NCBI RefSeq assembly: GCF_004118325.1 | Contig: NZ_RDFA01000001.1 | Coordinates: forward strand, 634,742-698,741 | Length of the DNA: 64,000 bases | Direction of reading: 5' to 3' | Source of the DNA: Halorientalis pallida | GTDB lineage: Archaea; Halobacteriota; Halobacteria; Halobacteriales; Haloarculaceae | Made by a program: the position numbers and the translations under genes | Shown here: in pieces, positions 43,359 through 52,526 of the stretch | Layout: every line of letters starts with the position of its first letter | Position numbering within the stretch: position 1 is the first letter of the stretch | Notes under the pieces: generated by a model | What the model saw: only the letters and a program-made list of their open reading frames with translations | Told to the model about the DNA's origin: nothing | The model's database searches: none

Positions 43359-43871
43359 ATGGCCGACGCGGACACGCAACCGCCGGAGGCGGGGACTGTG
43401 GGGGAATCCGAAGCGGTCGACGGGTGGTGGTCGGGGAACTGGCTCCTGATCGGTGCGCTCACGCTCCTCACGCTCGTCTGAATCGCGCTCTCGGGGGGCC
43501 TGGTCCCGGTCGAGGGGTGGCTCACGGCGTCCGGGAGTGCGGTGACCGTCCCGCCGTACGTCGACCTCTACGCGTCGCTGGGGGCGCTGGGGTACGTGTT
43601 CACCAAGCTGATGACGAACGTCGAGGGCTACGACGAGTACGACGAGTTCGGAGAACTGGTCGAGATGGCGCTTCGCATCCCGGCGGCCTGGCTGCTGGCG
43701 GCGGGCATCTACCTGCTCTTTGCGGCCGGCACCGCCTTCGCCGGCGGCGGGTCGGGTCAGCAGTACGCGGCCGGGCTCTCCTTTCTGGTCGGCCTGTACG
43801 TCGACGTCGCGGTGAAGTCACTCGGGAGTCTGTCGGACCGATTGCTGGGGCGGGGTTCGGCCGGCTCCTGA
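43359..43871 (+). pseudogene. Small membrane protein gene broken by an in-frame TGA
   Basis: Reading from ATG 43359, codons 1-40 give an acidic N-terminus and most of a membrane helix (GNWLLIGALTLLTLV). Codon 41 is TGA (43479-43481), and the same frame then continues for 129 codons with two or three more helices (IPAAWLLAAGIYLLFAAG, YAAGLSFLVGLYVDVAVK). The upstream and downstream halves read as one protein, with Trp (TGG) the likely original codon. It may be a recent nonsense mutation or sequencing error; a start at GTG 43542 could still yield the last 109 residues. Function unknown. Confidence 0.7.
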
Positions 43872-43888
43872 CCGGGTGGAGTCCTCCG

Positions 43889-44422
43889 TCAGTCGGCGTC
43901 TTCCTCGATGATCTGCGTGACGCCGTCGTCGAAGATCTCCCGGATCAACGCTTCGGCGTAGTCGCCCTCGATGGCGGCCTCGATGGCAATTTCCAGCGCC
44001 GCGTCGACCAGGTCCTCGGCGTGACCGTTCTCGATCAGCGTCGCGACGACCTCGTCGCCGACCTGCTGGACGATCGTGTCGGCTCGGCCGCTGGTGAGTC
44101 GTCCGACGATCCGCCGCACCGACTGGCGGATCGCGACCGAGTGTCTGAGGCCGGGCAGGTTGTCCATCACGATGTCGGCGACGGCCTCGACGACCTCGTC
44201 TGCGGTCTCGCCGTCGAGTCTGACGACGACCTCGTCGCCGACCGCAGCGACCAGCTGTTCGGCGTCCCCCTCTCGCTCGACGTACTCGCCGATAGCCCGG
44301 GCGATGCTTCGTGCGATCTCTTCGGCCTCGTCGTCCCCCAGTTCGGCTGCGATGACGGCGCGCACCCGCTCGGCGATCTCCTCGCGGTCACGGCCCGTGA
44401 TCCCCGTCTCACCGTCTGACAT
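43889..44422 (-). CDS. Helical hypothetical protein
   Basis: The 177-residue, strongly acidic protein is nearly all helix, with repeated segments of similar pattern (AVGDEVVVRLDGETADEVVE, VGDEVVATLIENGHAEDLVD), suggesting internal duplication of a ~45-residue unit. It has no signal peptide or membrane segment. It is convergent with the broken membrane gene. I recognise no family. Confidence 0.68.
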   Translation of the reverse strand: MSDGETGITGRDREEIAERVRAVIAAELGDDEAEEIARSIARAIGEYVEREGDAEQLVAAVGDEVVVRLDGETADEVVEAVADIVMDNLPGLRHSVAIRQSVRRIVGRLTSGRADTIVQQVGDEVVATLIENGHAEDLVDAALEIAIEAAIEGDYAEALIREIFDDGVTQIIEEDAD

Positions 44423-44493
44423 GAGCGCGGGTAGTTCGTCGCGAGTATAAAACTCCCCTGAACAGTCAGATTCGCCTGCGGGAGTCGGCGGCT

Positions 44494-44760
44494 TCAGTCG
44501 GTGGGCTCGCGGTAGGGGGTCAACAGCGTCCGGGCGCGGCCGATAGCGGCGCGCACGTCGGGGTGTGAGTCACGGCCGACGTCGCGAAGTTGCGTTTCGA
44601 TCGTCCGGACCGCCTCGTGGTTCGGACCGTCGGCGGACAGTTCGCCCACCTGGTGAGCCAGGTCGGCCAGCCGTTCGGCCAGTGCACGGTCGACGGTCAG
44701 TTCGGACGCGAGCAACAGCTGGCGGTGTGCCTTCGAGAGTCCCGTCAGTTCGTGTCGCAT
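44494..44760 (-). CDS. Small helical protein, DUF7553-like
   Basis: The 88-residue all-helical protein contains LADLAHQVGELSADGPNHEAVR and IGRARTLLTPYRE. Its layout matches the gene at 44811-45080, to which it is paralogous: two coiled helices, a G-P-(N/D)-H turn and a final helix ending in TYRE or PYRE. It resembles haloarchaeal DUF7553 proteins of unknown role. Confidence 0.75.
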   Translation of the reverse strand: MRHELTGLSKAHRQLLLASELTVDRALAERLADLAHQVGELSADGPNHEAVRTIETQLRDVGRDSHPDVRAAIGRARTLLTPYREPTD

Positions 44761-44810
44761 ACTCCCCTCTACTGGTACTCCGGCGCCCGGCGAGAAAGAG
44801 GTTCCGGGAC

Positions 44811-45080
44811 CTAGACGCCCTCGAGGGTCTCGCGGTAGGTGTTGATCGCGTCGTCGGCGTCGTCGATGGCCGCGCCGGCGTCGGCCCCCACCTCGTCGTC
44901 GAGGTCGGCCAGGGCGGACTGGATGCGGGCCAGGCGGCCGTGGTCCGGGCCGGACTCGCGGGTCGCGAGATCGTCGAGCTGGTCGGCCAGTTCGTCGAGG
45001 CGGTCGCTGGCCTCCTCGGCCGTGGCGTCGCTTGCTGTCCGGAGGTTCGTCGCTGCGGTTTCGAGCTGTTGTCGAGCCAT
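44811..45080 (-). CDS. Small helical protein, DUF7553-like (paralogue)
   Basis: The 89-residue protein has ADQLDDLATRESGPDHGRLA and ends with AINTYRETLEGV, paralleling its neighbour. ATG 45080 gives MARQQLETAATN; the frame upstream is non-typical. Function is unknown. The two genes are in the same orientation, 50 bases apart, and probably arose by tandem duplication. Confidence 0.75.
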   Translation of the reverse strand: MARQQLETAATNLRTASDATAEEASDRLDELADQLDDLATRESGPDHGRLARIQSALADLDDEVGADAGAAIDDADDAINTYRETLEGV

Positions 45081-45268
45081 ACGTGTCCGTTCGACCAACG
45101 TCGGCAAAAACACTTTCCGAACGTGTACGGAATCGAAGGCAGTCGGTACCAACCAGTAAGGTACCGTTGTTAAACCGGTTCGGTTCTAACCTCTAGACAC
45201 GTGTACGAGCCCCATCCCTGTCTCCCCAGCGAGAGCCGCGCCCGTCGAATTATACGCACTACTAGAGA

Positions 45269-46225
45269 ATGGTAACGAACGACTCACTCGAGGAGAGCCG
45301 GGAGATCCACCGACAGACCGGCAAGACGTTCTACTACGCGACACGGTTGTTGCCCGAGCGGATCCGTCACAAGACCTACGTGCTGTACGCGTTCTTCCGG
45401 ATCGCGGACGAGGTGGTCGACGACGAGGACAACGACCTCTCGCCCGCCGAGCAACGCGAGCGGCTGGAGCAGTTCCGCGAGGCGGCGCTGGGTCGACGCG
45501 AGACGGACGACCCGGTTCTACAGGCGTTCGACGAAGTCCGCCGCGAGTCCGACATCACCGAGGCGGACGTGGAACTGTTCGTCGACGCGATGGCGACCGA
45601 CATCGAGAAGAGTCGCTACGAAACCTACGAGGAACTCGAAGCGTACATGCGGGGTTCGGCGTCGGCAGTGGGGTACATGATGACCGGGATCATGGACGTG
45701 GACGACCCGGAGGTGGCGCGGCCACACGCCAGGGCGCTCGGAGAGGCGTTCCAGCTCTCGAACTTCCTGCGTGACGTGCGCGAGGACATCGTCGACCGCG
45801 ACCGGATCTACCTGCCGCGAGAGACGCTCGAACAGTACGGCGTCACCGAAGCCGACATCGAGAACCTGGAGATGTCCGACGGGTTCCGGTCGGCGATGAT
45901 CCACGAGATGGCTCGCGCCGAGAAGCTCTACCGCGACGGGGTCGCCGGAATCAAGTACCTGCCCGAGGACTGCCAGTTCGCCGTCCTGCTGGCGGCAGTG
46001 CTCTACGCCGACCACCACCGGTTGGTCCGGGAACGGGACTACGACGTGTTCTCGGAGACGCCGAGTCTCTCGACCACGCGAAAGCTCTGGCTGATCGCCA
46101 AGACGCGGTGGCACTGGCACTGGAACAAGGACCCCGAGGCGGTGTTCGAGCGGGTCTCGACCATCGGCGACGCGCCGACTCCCTCGGCCGGTCCGGAACC
46201 ACCAGAGTGGACCCCCACGCAGTAG
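45269..46225 (+). CDS. crtB: Phytoene synthase
   Basis: The 318-residue prenyl synthase joins two geranylgeranyl diphosphates to phytoene. It has the two Asp-rich motifs ADEVVDDED near residue 48 and LSNFLRDVREDIVDRDR near 165, plus YLPRETLEQYG. It is the first committed carotenoid enzyme and lies near the bacterioruberin operon read from the other strand. Its C-terminal Pro-rich tail is longer than in bacterial CrtB. Confidence 0.95.
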   Translation: MVTNDSLEESREIHRQTGKTFYYATRLLPERIRHKTYVLYAFFRIADEVVDDEDNDLSPAEQRERLEQFREAALGRRETDDPVLQAFDEVRRESDITEADVELFVDAMATDIEKSRYETYEELEAYMRGSASAVGYMMTGIMDVDDPEVARPHARALGEAFQLSNFLRDVREDIVDRDRIYLPRETLEQYGVTEADIENLEMSDGFRSAMIHEMARAEKLYRDGVAGIKYLPEDCQFAVLLAAVLYADHHRLVRERDYDVFSETPSLSTTRKLWLIAKTRWHWHWNKDPEAVFERVSTIGDAPTPSAGPEPPEWTPTQ

Positions 46226-46226
46226 C

Positions 46227-46454
46227 TCACTCGATCAGCGGGAGGACGATGCCGAACACGATTGGCGAGAAGAACCCGATCACGAGACCGGTGAACTCGG
46301 CGCCGACGAACAGCGTGTTCTCCCAGGCGGGAAGCGGTTCGAAGAAGGTGTGGCCGACGACGGAGCCGACGACACCGATCACGAGCAGGGCGAGACCGAG
46401 GAAGAACCCACCCTTCGCGTACGTCTGGTAGTCGAACGTCGCACTGTGTCCCAT
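46227..46454 (-). CDS. Small two-helix membrane protein
   Basis: The 75-residue protein starts at ATG 46454 (MGHSATFDYQ) and has two membrane helices (GGFFLGLALLVIGVVG and EFTGLVIGFFSPIVFGIVLP). It lies just after crtB on the opposite strand, and 52 bases downstream of cruF. Haloarchaeal homologues are common but of unknown function; a role with carotenoid enzymes is only suggested by position. Confidence 0.72.
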   Translation of the reverse strand: MGHSATFDYQTYAKGGFFLGLALLVIGVVGSVVGHTFFEPLPAWENTLFVGAEFTGLVIGFFSPIVFGIVLPLIE

Positions 46455-46506
46455 ACTCCGGAGACTCCGATGAACCGTTGAATTTCTTTCGGTTTCTGCA
46501 CCGGCC

Positions 46507-47361
46507 TCACCACCGGCCGGAGAGGCCGGGCACCGTCCGCAGGACCCGGAAGTCGAACCGGTCGATCTCGACCAGCCCGGCGAAAAACAGGCCGGCGAGG
46601 GCCACGGGCATCCAGTTGCCAAAGTAGGCGTTGATGAGCCCCCAGAGGATCACGAAGCTCACGAGATCGTCGAGCATGAACGCACACGACTGAACGCGAG
46701 CGACCAGTTCGGTCCAGTCGAACGCGACGTCGAACAGGCTCACGGCGACGGTCGCCGAGAGGACCCAGCCCAGATAGTTCGACCACGGGACGCCGTAGTA
46801 AGCCCCGCCGCCCTCGTAGGCCCAGAAGCCCAGCGCCACCGCCCCGGGATCGAGGACCAGATCGACCAGGAGGACGGTCGCGATGACTGCGGGGAGGCGG
46901 ATCGCCCAGCGACTCGCCCGGTCACCGAGCAAGAGGAGACAGAGCAGGTAGCTGTTCAGAACCAGCGGAAAGAAGAAGATGGGCAGGCCGAGCGGCACGG
47001 TGTCCAGCAGCATCGGCCCGAGTTCGACGCCGTACTCGAAGAAGCCGTAGGGCCAGCCGGTCGTCACGCCGACGTACTCGATTCCGTAGGAGTAGGCCGT
47101 CAGCGCGAGCAGAGCGGCGGTGGCCCGGCGGTCGACCAGCGGCGCGACGCCGGCGATCAGCGGCAGGCGCATCACGAAGGTCCCGAAGAGGACCAGATAG
47201 GGGTTGAAGTTGAGCGGGTCGGGGAAGAGGGCCTCGGCGCTGGCCAGGAGCATGATCGCGCCGACGGCGGGGAAGAAAACGGCGATGGTGAAGCGGTTGT
47301 CACGGACGAGGTCGTCGAGGCGGGCCTCGACGGCCGCCCGGGTCGGCGTCTCAACCGCCAT
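46507..47361 (-). CDS. cruF: Bisanhydrobacterioruberin hydratase CruF
   Basis: The 284-residue polytopic protein is of the carotenoid-hydratase (CruF/DUF422) type, with SYGIEYVGVTTGWPYGFFEY near residue 85 and LDPGAVALGFWAYEGGGAYY near 173. It adds water to bisanhydrobacterioruberin, the last step of bacterioruberin formation. Its ATG lies 11 bases inside the 3' end of lyeJ. The gene order crtD-lyeJ-cruF is the haloarchaeal bacterioruberin operon. Confidence 0.93.
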   Translation of the reverse strand: MAVETPTRAAVEARLDDLVRDNRFTIAVFFPAVGAIMLLASAEALFPDPLNFNPYLVLFGTFVMRLPLIAGVAPLVDRRATAALLALTAYSYGIEYVGVTTGWPYGFFEYGVELGPMLLDTVPLGLPIFFFPLVLNSYLLCLLLLGDRASRWAIRLPAVIATVLLVDLVLDPGAVALGFWAYEGGGAYYGVPWSNYLGWVLSATVAVSLFDVAFDWTELVARVQSCAFMLDDLVSFVILWGLINAYFGNWMPVALAGLFFAGLVEIDRFDFRVLRTVPGLSGRW

Positions 47362-48253
47362 AGCCGAACAGGAGAACCCAGAGGCCACCCATGGTCATCG
47401 TCATGCCGATCAGCGTGTTGATCGCGGGGTACCACCAGTAAGCGTCGTCCACGTCGATGCCGGAGAAGGCGATGCCGAACACCAGGACGGGGTACAGTAA
47501 GAGGAGCGCACCGAACAGGACGTGGACCTGTGAGAAGGCAGCCGCGGCCGCCAGCCAGCAGGCCGCACAGTAGTAGTAGGTCCGTCGCTTGCCCAGGACG
47601 GTCGCGGTGGTCCGGATGCCCGCCTCGCGGTCGGGTTCGATGTCGGGGATCGCTGAGAAGGTGTGCATCCCCATCGTCCAGAGCCACCCGGCGACGATGG
47701 CAAAGAGCGGCGGCAACTCGCCGGCGACGGCGGTGAAGGCGATCACGCCCGGGAGGATGTAGAGGCCGTTGGAGATCGAGTCGAGTAACGGCGTCGTCTT
47801 GAACCGCAGCGGCGGCGCGCTGTACTCGACGGCGAGCAGGAACCACAGCGCCAGCACCTGCGTCCCGGCCGAGGGCAACAGGAAGATGAACATGCCGCCG
47901 AGCGCGCCGCTCATCGCGACGGCGACGGCGACCCAGATGTCGTCGCGGTAGCGAACCTCCTGGTCGTCTTTCTTCGGGTTCTCCTCGTCGATGTCGGCGT
48001 CGAAGGCGTCGTTGACGCCGTAGAGAAAGACGTTCGCAGGGACGGTGAAGTACGCCAGCAAGAGGACGGCGATGGGGGAGAACAGTTCGGCCACGTCGTT
48101 TGCGGCGAAGGTCGCGCCGACGATGACGGGACCGCCCAGGTAGAGCCAGAACCGCGGCCGGGAGAGCCAGAACAGGTAGCCCAGCCGGGTCTCCTCGGAG
48201 GGGAGGTAGCTGGCGACCGATTCGAGTCGTGTGCGAACGGCGTTGTCGCTCAT
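47351..48253 (-). CDS. lyeJ: Lycopene elongase/1,2-hydratase LyeJ
   Basis: The 300-residue UbiA-family prenyltransferase has the two Asp motifs NDAFDADIDEENPKKDD near residue 100 and AIPDIEPDREAGIRT near 203, within about nine membrane helices. It adds C5 units to both ends of lycopene and hydrates the product, committing lycopene to C50 carotenoid. ATG 48253 overlaps the TGA of crtD (ATGA), so the genes are coupled. Confidence 0.93.
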   Translation of the reverse strand: MSDNAVRTRLESVASYLPSEETRLGYLFWLSRPRFWLYLGGPVIVGATFAANDVAELFSPIAVLLLAYFTVPANVFLYGVNDAFDADIDEENPKKDDQEVRYRDDIWVAVAVAMSGALGGMFIFLLPSAGTQVLALWFLLAVEYSAPPLRFKTTPLLDSISNGLYILPGVIAFTAVAGELPPLFAIVAGWLWTMGMHTFSAIPDIEPDREAGIRTTATVLGKRRTYYYCAACWLAAAAAFSQVHVLFGALLLLYPVLVFGIAFSGIDVDDAYWWYPAINTLIGMTMTMGGLWVLLFGYGG

Positions 48254-49764
48254 CTGTCGTCGATCACGGCGTCTGCGGTGTGTTGACCGCTGATGAGACA
48301 CATTGGAACGCCGATGCCGGGTGTCGTGAACGAACCGGTGAAGTAGAGCCCGTCGACGGCAGAGGACCGGTGGGACGGGCGCAGGAGCGCCGTCTGTTTC
48401 AGCGTGTGGGCCAGCCCGAGGGCCGTCCCCTGGATGGAGTTGTAGCGTTCGCCGAAGTCCGAGACCGAGAACTGCTTCTCGAAGGTGATCCGGTCCCGGA
48501 GGTCGACGCCGGTGTTCTCGGCGATGTCGGCCAGGACTTCGTCGCGGTAGCGCTGGCGAGTGGCCTCGCCGTCCTCCAGGTCGGGCGCGATGGGGACGAG
48601 GACGAACAGGTTGCTGTACTCGTCGGTGTCACCATCGGGCACCGTGGTCTCGTCGGTCTCGGAGGGGACACAGAGGTAGTAGGCCGGGTCGTCCGGCCAG
48701 GCTGGCTCGTCGAAGATCTGCTCGAAGTGTGGGTCCCAGTCCTCCGGGAGGACGAGCGTGTGGTGGGCGAGTTCGTCGACATCGCCCTCGACGCCCATGT
48801 AGAGCAGGAAGGCGGATGGTGCGTAGGTCTTCGACTCCCAGTAGTCGGCGTCGTACTGGCGCTCGTGTTCGGGGAGCAACTCCTGTTCGGTGTGAGCGTA
48901 GTCGGCGTCGCTCACGACGAGGTCGGGGTGGTACTCGGTGCCGTCCTCGGTGGCGACGAGGAACCCATCCTTCCGGCGCGTGATCTCGGCGACCGGGGCG
49001 TCGGTGACGTACTCGACGCCGAGTTCGTCGCCCAGGTCGACCACGGCGTCGACGACCGCGCCGAGGCCGTTGTCACGGCCGTCCTTGCCGACGGGGTAGT
49101 GGACGCCGAGGTTGAAATCGACGTGGCTCATCATGTTGTACAGCGCCGGCGTGTTGTGGGGCGCACCGCCGAGGAACACGAGGGTGTACTGCATGATCTG
49201 CTGGAGCTTGGGGTTCTCGAAGTACTTCTCGACGTGGCCCTGCATGTTGCCCATGAGCTTCAGCCCGACGGGCGCGGCTTTCATCACGTCCAGGTCCACC
49301 CAGTCGCGCAGGCGCGGGCGGTCCTCGTAGACGAAGTTGTCCATGGCGAGTTCGTAGTTCGACTCGCTCTCTTCGAGGTAGGCGTCGAAGGCCTCACCGC
49401 CCCCGGCCTCGTACTCGGCGAACAGCTCCCGGACCTCGGCGCGGTCGGCGGACACGTCGACCTCGTCGCCGTCCTTGAAGAAGATCCGGTAGTGTGGATC
49501 GAGACGTTCGAGGTCGTAGTAGTCGTCGGTCGATTTCCCGAAGTGGCCGAAGAAGCGCTCGAACACGTCGGGCATCAGGTACCAGGACGGACCCATGTCG
49601 AAGCGGAAGCCGTCGACTTCGAGCCGACTGGCGCGTCCACCCAGTTGCTCGTTCTTTTCGAGTACCCGGACGTCCGCACCGGCGTCGGCGAGATAACAGG
49701 CAGTCGACAGTCCCCCGAACCCACCGCCGACTACGTCGATGGTCGTTCCAGCGAGCGAACTCAT
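48250..49764 (-). CDS. crtD: Carotenoid 3,4-desaturase CrtD (CrtI family)
   Basis: The 504-residue flavoprotein has an N-terminal FAD-binding GGGFGGLSTACYLADAGADV, the CrtI signature GGRASRLEVDGFRFDMGPSW, and a C-terminal FAD box YFTGSFTTPGIGVPM. CrtI-family enzymes include phytoene desaturase and CrtD; operon position with lyeJ and cruF points to CrtD, which desaturates dihydroisopentenyldehydrorhodopin-type intermediates. ATG 49764 is 20 residues before the FAD glycines. Confidence 0.92.
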   Translation of the reverse strand: MSSLAGTTIDVVGGGFGGLSTACYLADAGADVRVLEKNEQLGGRASRLEVDGFRFDMGPSWYLMPDVFERFFGHFGKSTDDYYDLERLDPHYRIFFKDGDEVDVSADRAEVRELFAEYEAGGGEAFDAYLEESESNYELAMDNFVYEDRPRLRDWVDLDVMKAAPVGLKLMGNMQGHVEKYFENPKLQQIMQYTLVFLGGAPHNTPALYNMMSHVDFNLGVHYPVGKDGRDNGLGAVVDAVVDLGDELGVEYVTDAPVAEITRRKDGFLVATEDGTEYHPDLVVSDADYAHTEQELLPEHERQYDADYWESKTYAPSAFLLYMGVEGDVDELAHHTLVLPEDWDPHFEQIFDEPAWPDDPAYYLCVPSETDETTVPDGDTDEYSNLFVLVPIAPDLEDGEATRQRYRDEVLADIAENTGVDLRDRITFEKQFSVSDFGERYNSIQGTALGLAHTLKQTALLRPSHRSSAVDGLYFTGSFTTPGIGVPMCLISGQHTADAVIDDR

Positions 49765-49871
49765 TGGCGAATATAGGGTCCGGAGCCGGGATAAATGGGA
49801 TGGCTCACCAGTGTGGTTCGACAGGCGGTCACACGAAACCGGCATGAGGGTCACGCCCCAAGGAGGAAAAG

Positions 49872-50564
49872 ATGGACAGGGACACGACGGTCGTCACCGG
49901 CGCGAGCAGGGGTATCGGTGCCGCAGTCGTCCGCGAGTTCGCAGACGCAGGTGCACACGTGGTCGCCTGTGCACGCGACGTCGACGAACTCGACGAGCTC
50001 GCGGCGACGGTCGAATCGGCCGACGGGACCGTGACGACACAGCGAGCGGACGTGCGCGACGAGTTCGACGTGGAGCGATTGATGGAGACGGCGGCCCGCG
50101 AGGGCGGCGGCATCGATACCGTCGTCGCGAACGCCGGCGTCTACCACGGACAGCCGGGCGAGACGCCGCTCACGTCGGAGTCGTACGCGGCCTTCGACGA
50201 CCACCTCCGGACGAACGGCCGCGGAACCTTCACTACGGTTCGCGAGTCGCTCCCGCATCTCGCTCCGGACGCGCGCATCCTCGTCACCTCCGGGAGCGTC
50301 GCCCGCGAGCCGAAACCGGGGTACGGCTCCTACGCCGTCTCCAAGGCGACCGCCGAAGCCGTCGCCCGCGGGTTCGCGGCCGACCTCGACCACCCCGTCG
50401 CCGTCGTCGATCCGGGCGTAGTTTCGACCGAGTTGACCGGTGGCACCGGCCGCGACCCCGCCGACGTGGCAGGGATGTTCCGCTGGGCGGCGACCGCCGC
50501 CCCCGCCGAGGACCTCGACGGCGGCGTCCTCGACCTGAAAGCCTGGAAACGCGCGACGCGCTGA
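49872..50564 (+). CDS. Short-chain dehydrogenase/reductase
   Basis: The 230-residue SDR has the cofactor loop TGASRGIGAA (residues ~9-18), NAG near 88 and the catalytic Y-x-x-x-K in YAVSK, with Ser in SGS. ARD after the second strand suggests NADP preference. The substrate is not predictable. It is divergent from the bacterioruberin operon, 107 bases away. Confidence 0.92.
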   Translation: MDRDTTVVTGASRGIGAAVVREFADAGAHVVACARDVDELDELAATVESADGTVTTQRADVRDEFDVERLMETAAREGGGIDTVVANAGVYHGQPGETPLTSESYAAFDDHLRTNGRGTFTTVRESLPHLAPDARILVTSGSVAREPKPGYGSYAVSKATAEAVARGFAADLDHPVAVVDPGVVSTELTGGTGRDPADVAGMFRWAATAAPAEDLDGGVLDLKAWKRATR

Positions 50565-50633
50565 CGGTCTCGCGTCTCGGACCAGCGTCCGGATCGGAGG
50601 TTTTATTCTTATCTTCACTAGTTCTATAACAAT

Positions 50634-51497
50634 ATGTCTAATAACACCGACTCCAAGATTATTAACTTCGGGGCGCGGCCGTCGCTGGTAGGGCTGGCCG
50701 GCGTGGGGCTCTTGCTGGCGCTCTCGGGGCTCGCAGTGGTCTCGAACCTGTGGAAGGTACTGGTGATCGCGTGGGTCGCGTTCGCGGCGATGGCGGGGTC
50801 GATTCCGCTGGGCGTCCGGGCGGCCGAGACCGGCAGTGCACGGCGGTTGGTCTGGGGGTACGGACTGGCCAGCGGCGCGATGATCACGAGCGCGGCCGTC
50901 TTCCTGGTGCCACAGGCGATGGGGTTCGATCCGCGAGTCGGCGGATTCGGCATCGCCGCGGGCATTCTCGTCGGCTTCGGCTCGCACGTCCTCGGGCACC
51001 GGCTCTCGCACGTGAACGCGGCGTTCGACAACACGGCGGTCCAGCTGTCGGCGCACGCGCTCTCGGCAGGCGTCATCATCGGCCTCGTGTACGCGGCGAT
51101 GCCAGAGCTCGGACTCCTGCTCGGGCTGGCCATCGTCTCGCACAAGGGCCCGGCTGGTTACGCCGCGGCGCGTCGGCTGGCCGCCGGTAACCGGTCGGCC
51201 TCGGTCATCCTGCTGCCAGCGGCCGGCGTCGGCATTACCGCCATCCCGGCCGCACTCCTGGATCTGCCGGCGATCCCGGCCGTCAACGCAGCCGTCTTCG
51301 GCTTCGCGGCCGGTGTGTTCCTCCACGTCGCCATGGACTTTCTCCCCCGCTGTGAGGTCGGCGGCGAGGTCGGCGAAGTCGCACAGGTCTCCGACCACGC
51401 CCACGAACTGCTCGACCGCCTCCGAATACACGCCGTTGTGAGCACCCTGCTTGGCGGTCTCGCTGTCTTTCTCGGCTGGCTCGCCGTCGGCCCCTGA
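50634..51497 (+). CDS. ZIP-family divalent metal transporter
   Basis: The 287-residue protein has eight predicted membrane helices with the ZIP core in helices IV-V: SAHALSAGVIIGLVYA and AIVSHKGPAGYAAAR. The latter is close to the canonical H-N-x-P-E-G motif but reads HKGPAG, so Asn, Pro position and Glu differ, and metal choice may differ. Transport direction is normally into the cytoplasm. It follows the SDR by 69 bases. Confidence 0.85.
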   Translation: MSNNTDSKIINFGARPSLVGLAGVGLLLALSGLAVVSNLWKVLVIAWVAFAAMAGSIPLGVRAAETGSARRLVWGYGLASGAMITSAAVFLVPQAMGFDPRVGGFGIAAGILVGFGSHVLGHRLSHVNAAFDNTAVQLSAHALSAGVIIGLVYAAMPELGLLLGLAIVSHKGPAGYAAARRLAAGNRSASVILLPAAGVGITAIPAALLDLPAIPAVNAAVFGFAAGVFLHVAMDFLPRCEVGGEVGEVAQVSDHAHELLDRLRIHAVVSTLLGGLAVFLGWLAVGP

Positions 51498-51674
51498 CCC
51501 GACTCCCGCCGCGTCGACGCCGACCGATCTTCGAATCTTCGAATTGTCCACGTCAAAATAACACGTCCGTAGCCGTGGCTCGGAGAATATAAGGACAATA
51601 TATCTATTCTGAGGACTATTGCTGTACATTCAGGGTAAGATTTTTACTATACCAGGACACTCGTTGTAGTAAGC

Positions 51675-51974
51675 ATGGTAGAATGCGACGCCTGTGAAGA
51701 CGAGGTTCTTCACGTATGGAGACACCGCGCGATCACCGAGACCGTCACGCACCGGGAGCAGCGCTGGGTCTGTGCGGACTGCCACCCGAAGCTTGCGAGT
51801 ACGCTCCGGACGGATACCGATACCGAAACCGAGGCTCCGACGGACGCGACCACGGAGGACAAAGTGGTCGTCACGGACGGCGGACAGTTCGCCTGCCCGA
51901 CCTGCGGCGGCGAGACAGTCAACGGGCAGGGTGTGTTCGGGTGCCTGTCCTGTAGCTGGACGGGCGTCAACTGA
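51675..51974 (+). CDS. Small protein with two zinc-ribbon-like Cys clusters
   Basis: The 99-residue protein has an N-terminal C-x2-C (Cys4/7) with C-x2-C near residue 33 (WVCADCH), an acidic Thr-rich linker, and a C-terminal four-Cys ribbon (ACPTCGGETV... FGCLSCSW). Both ends could bind zinc. Such small zinc proteins are common in haloarchaea; targets are unknown. Confidence 0.8.
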   Translation: MVECDACEDEVLHVWRHRAITETVTHREQRWVCADCHPKLASTLRTDTDTETEAPTDATTEDKVVVTDGGQFACPTCGGETVNGQGVFGCLSCSWTGVN

Positions 51975-52067
51975 GCGAGCCGGAGACGGTCGACGACGGC
52001 GTGTGTCGGGACCGAAACGCACGCTGTGGGGTGTACTTACAAGGCCGTGCCGTGCCAAGGTTCGGGT

Positions 52068-52526
52068 ATGACCATAGACACGACCGGTCAGTGGATGGGC
52101 ACGCCGATGGACCAGCGCGACATCGACGACCTGCTCACGGCGAAAGGGTACGGCATCCTCTCGCTGGCCAGTGACGACGAGCCGTACAGCGTGCCGATCT
52201 CGTTCGGCTACGACGGATCGGACGTGTACTTCGTGTTTCTCGAGGACAGTCCGAACGGACGGAAGTTCGACTTCGTGGAGGAAGGCGGGACGGCGCGCTT
52301 GCTCGTGACCGACATCGGCGGCCGGTTCGACTGGGAGAGCATCGCTGTAACGGGCCCCATCCGTCGGATCCCGACCGACAGCAAGGACTGGGACCGCCTG
52401 ATGGAGACGATGGACGACAACGCCTGGTTCTCCAGTGACTTCCAGCGCGCGGGCGATATCGAGGACATGCACGGCTTCCGGCTCGAACCGGACGAAGTGC
52501 GGGGTCTGCAGGTCAAAGAAGACTAG
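52068..52526 (+). CDS. Pyridoxamine 5'-phosphate oxidase-family (split-barrel flavin) protein
   Basis: The 152-residue protein is a single split-barrel domain: YGILSLASDDEPYSVPISFG near residue 28, VYFVFLEDSPNGRKFDFV and the strand VTGPIRRIP. It resembles haloarchaeal PNPOx-like FMN or heme-binding proteins rather than true PdxH. ATG 52068 gives MTIDTTGQWM. Its stop is 3 bases past the stop of the convergent TFS gene's end (overlap of 4 bases). Confidence 0.85.
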   Translation: MTIDTTGQWMGTPMDQRDIDDLLTAKGYGILSLASDDEPYSVPISFGYDGSDVYFVFLEDSPNGRKFDFVEEGGTARLLVTDIGGRFDWESIAVTGPIRRIPTDSKDWDRLMETMDDNAWFSSDFQRAGDIEDMHGFRLEPDEVRGLQVKED

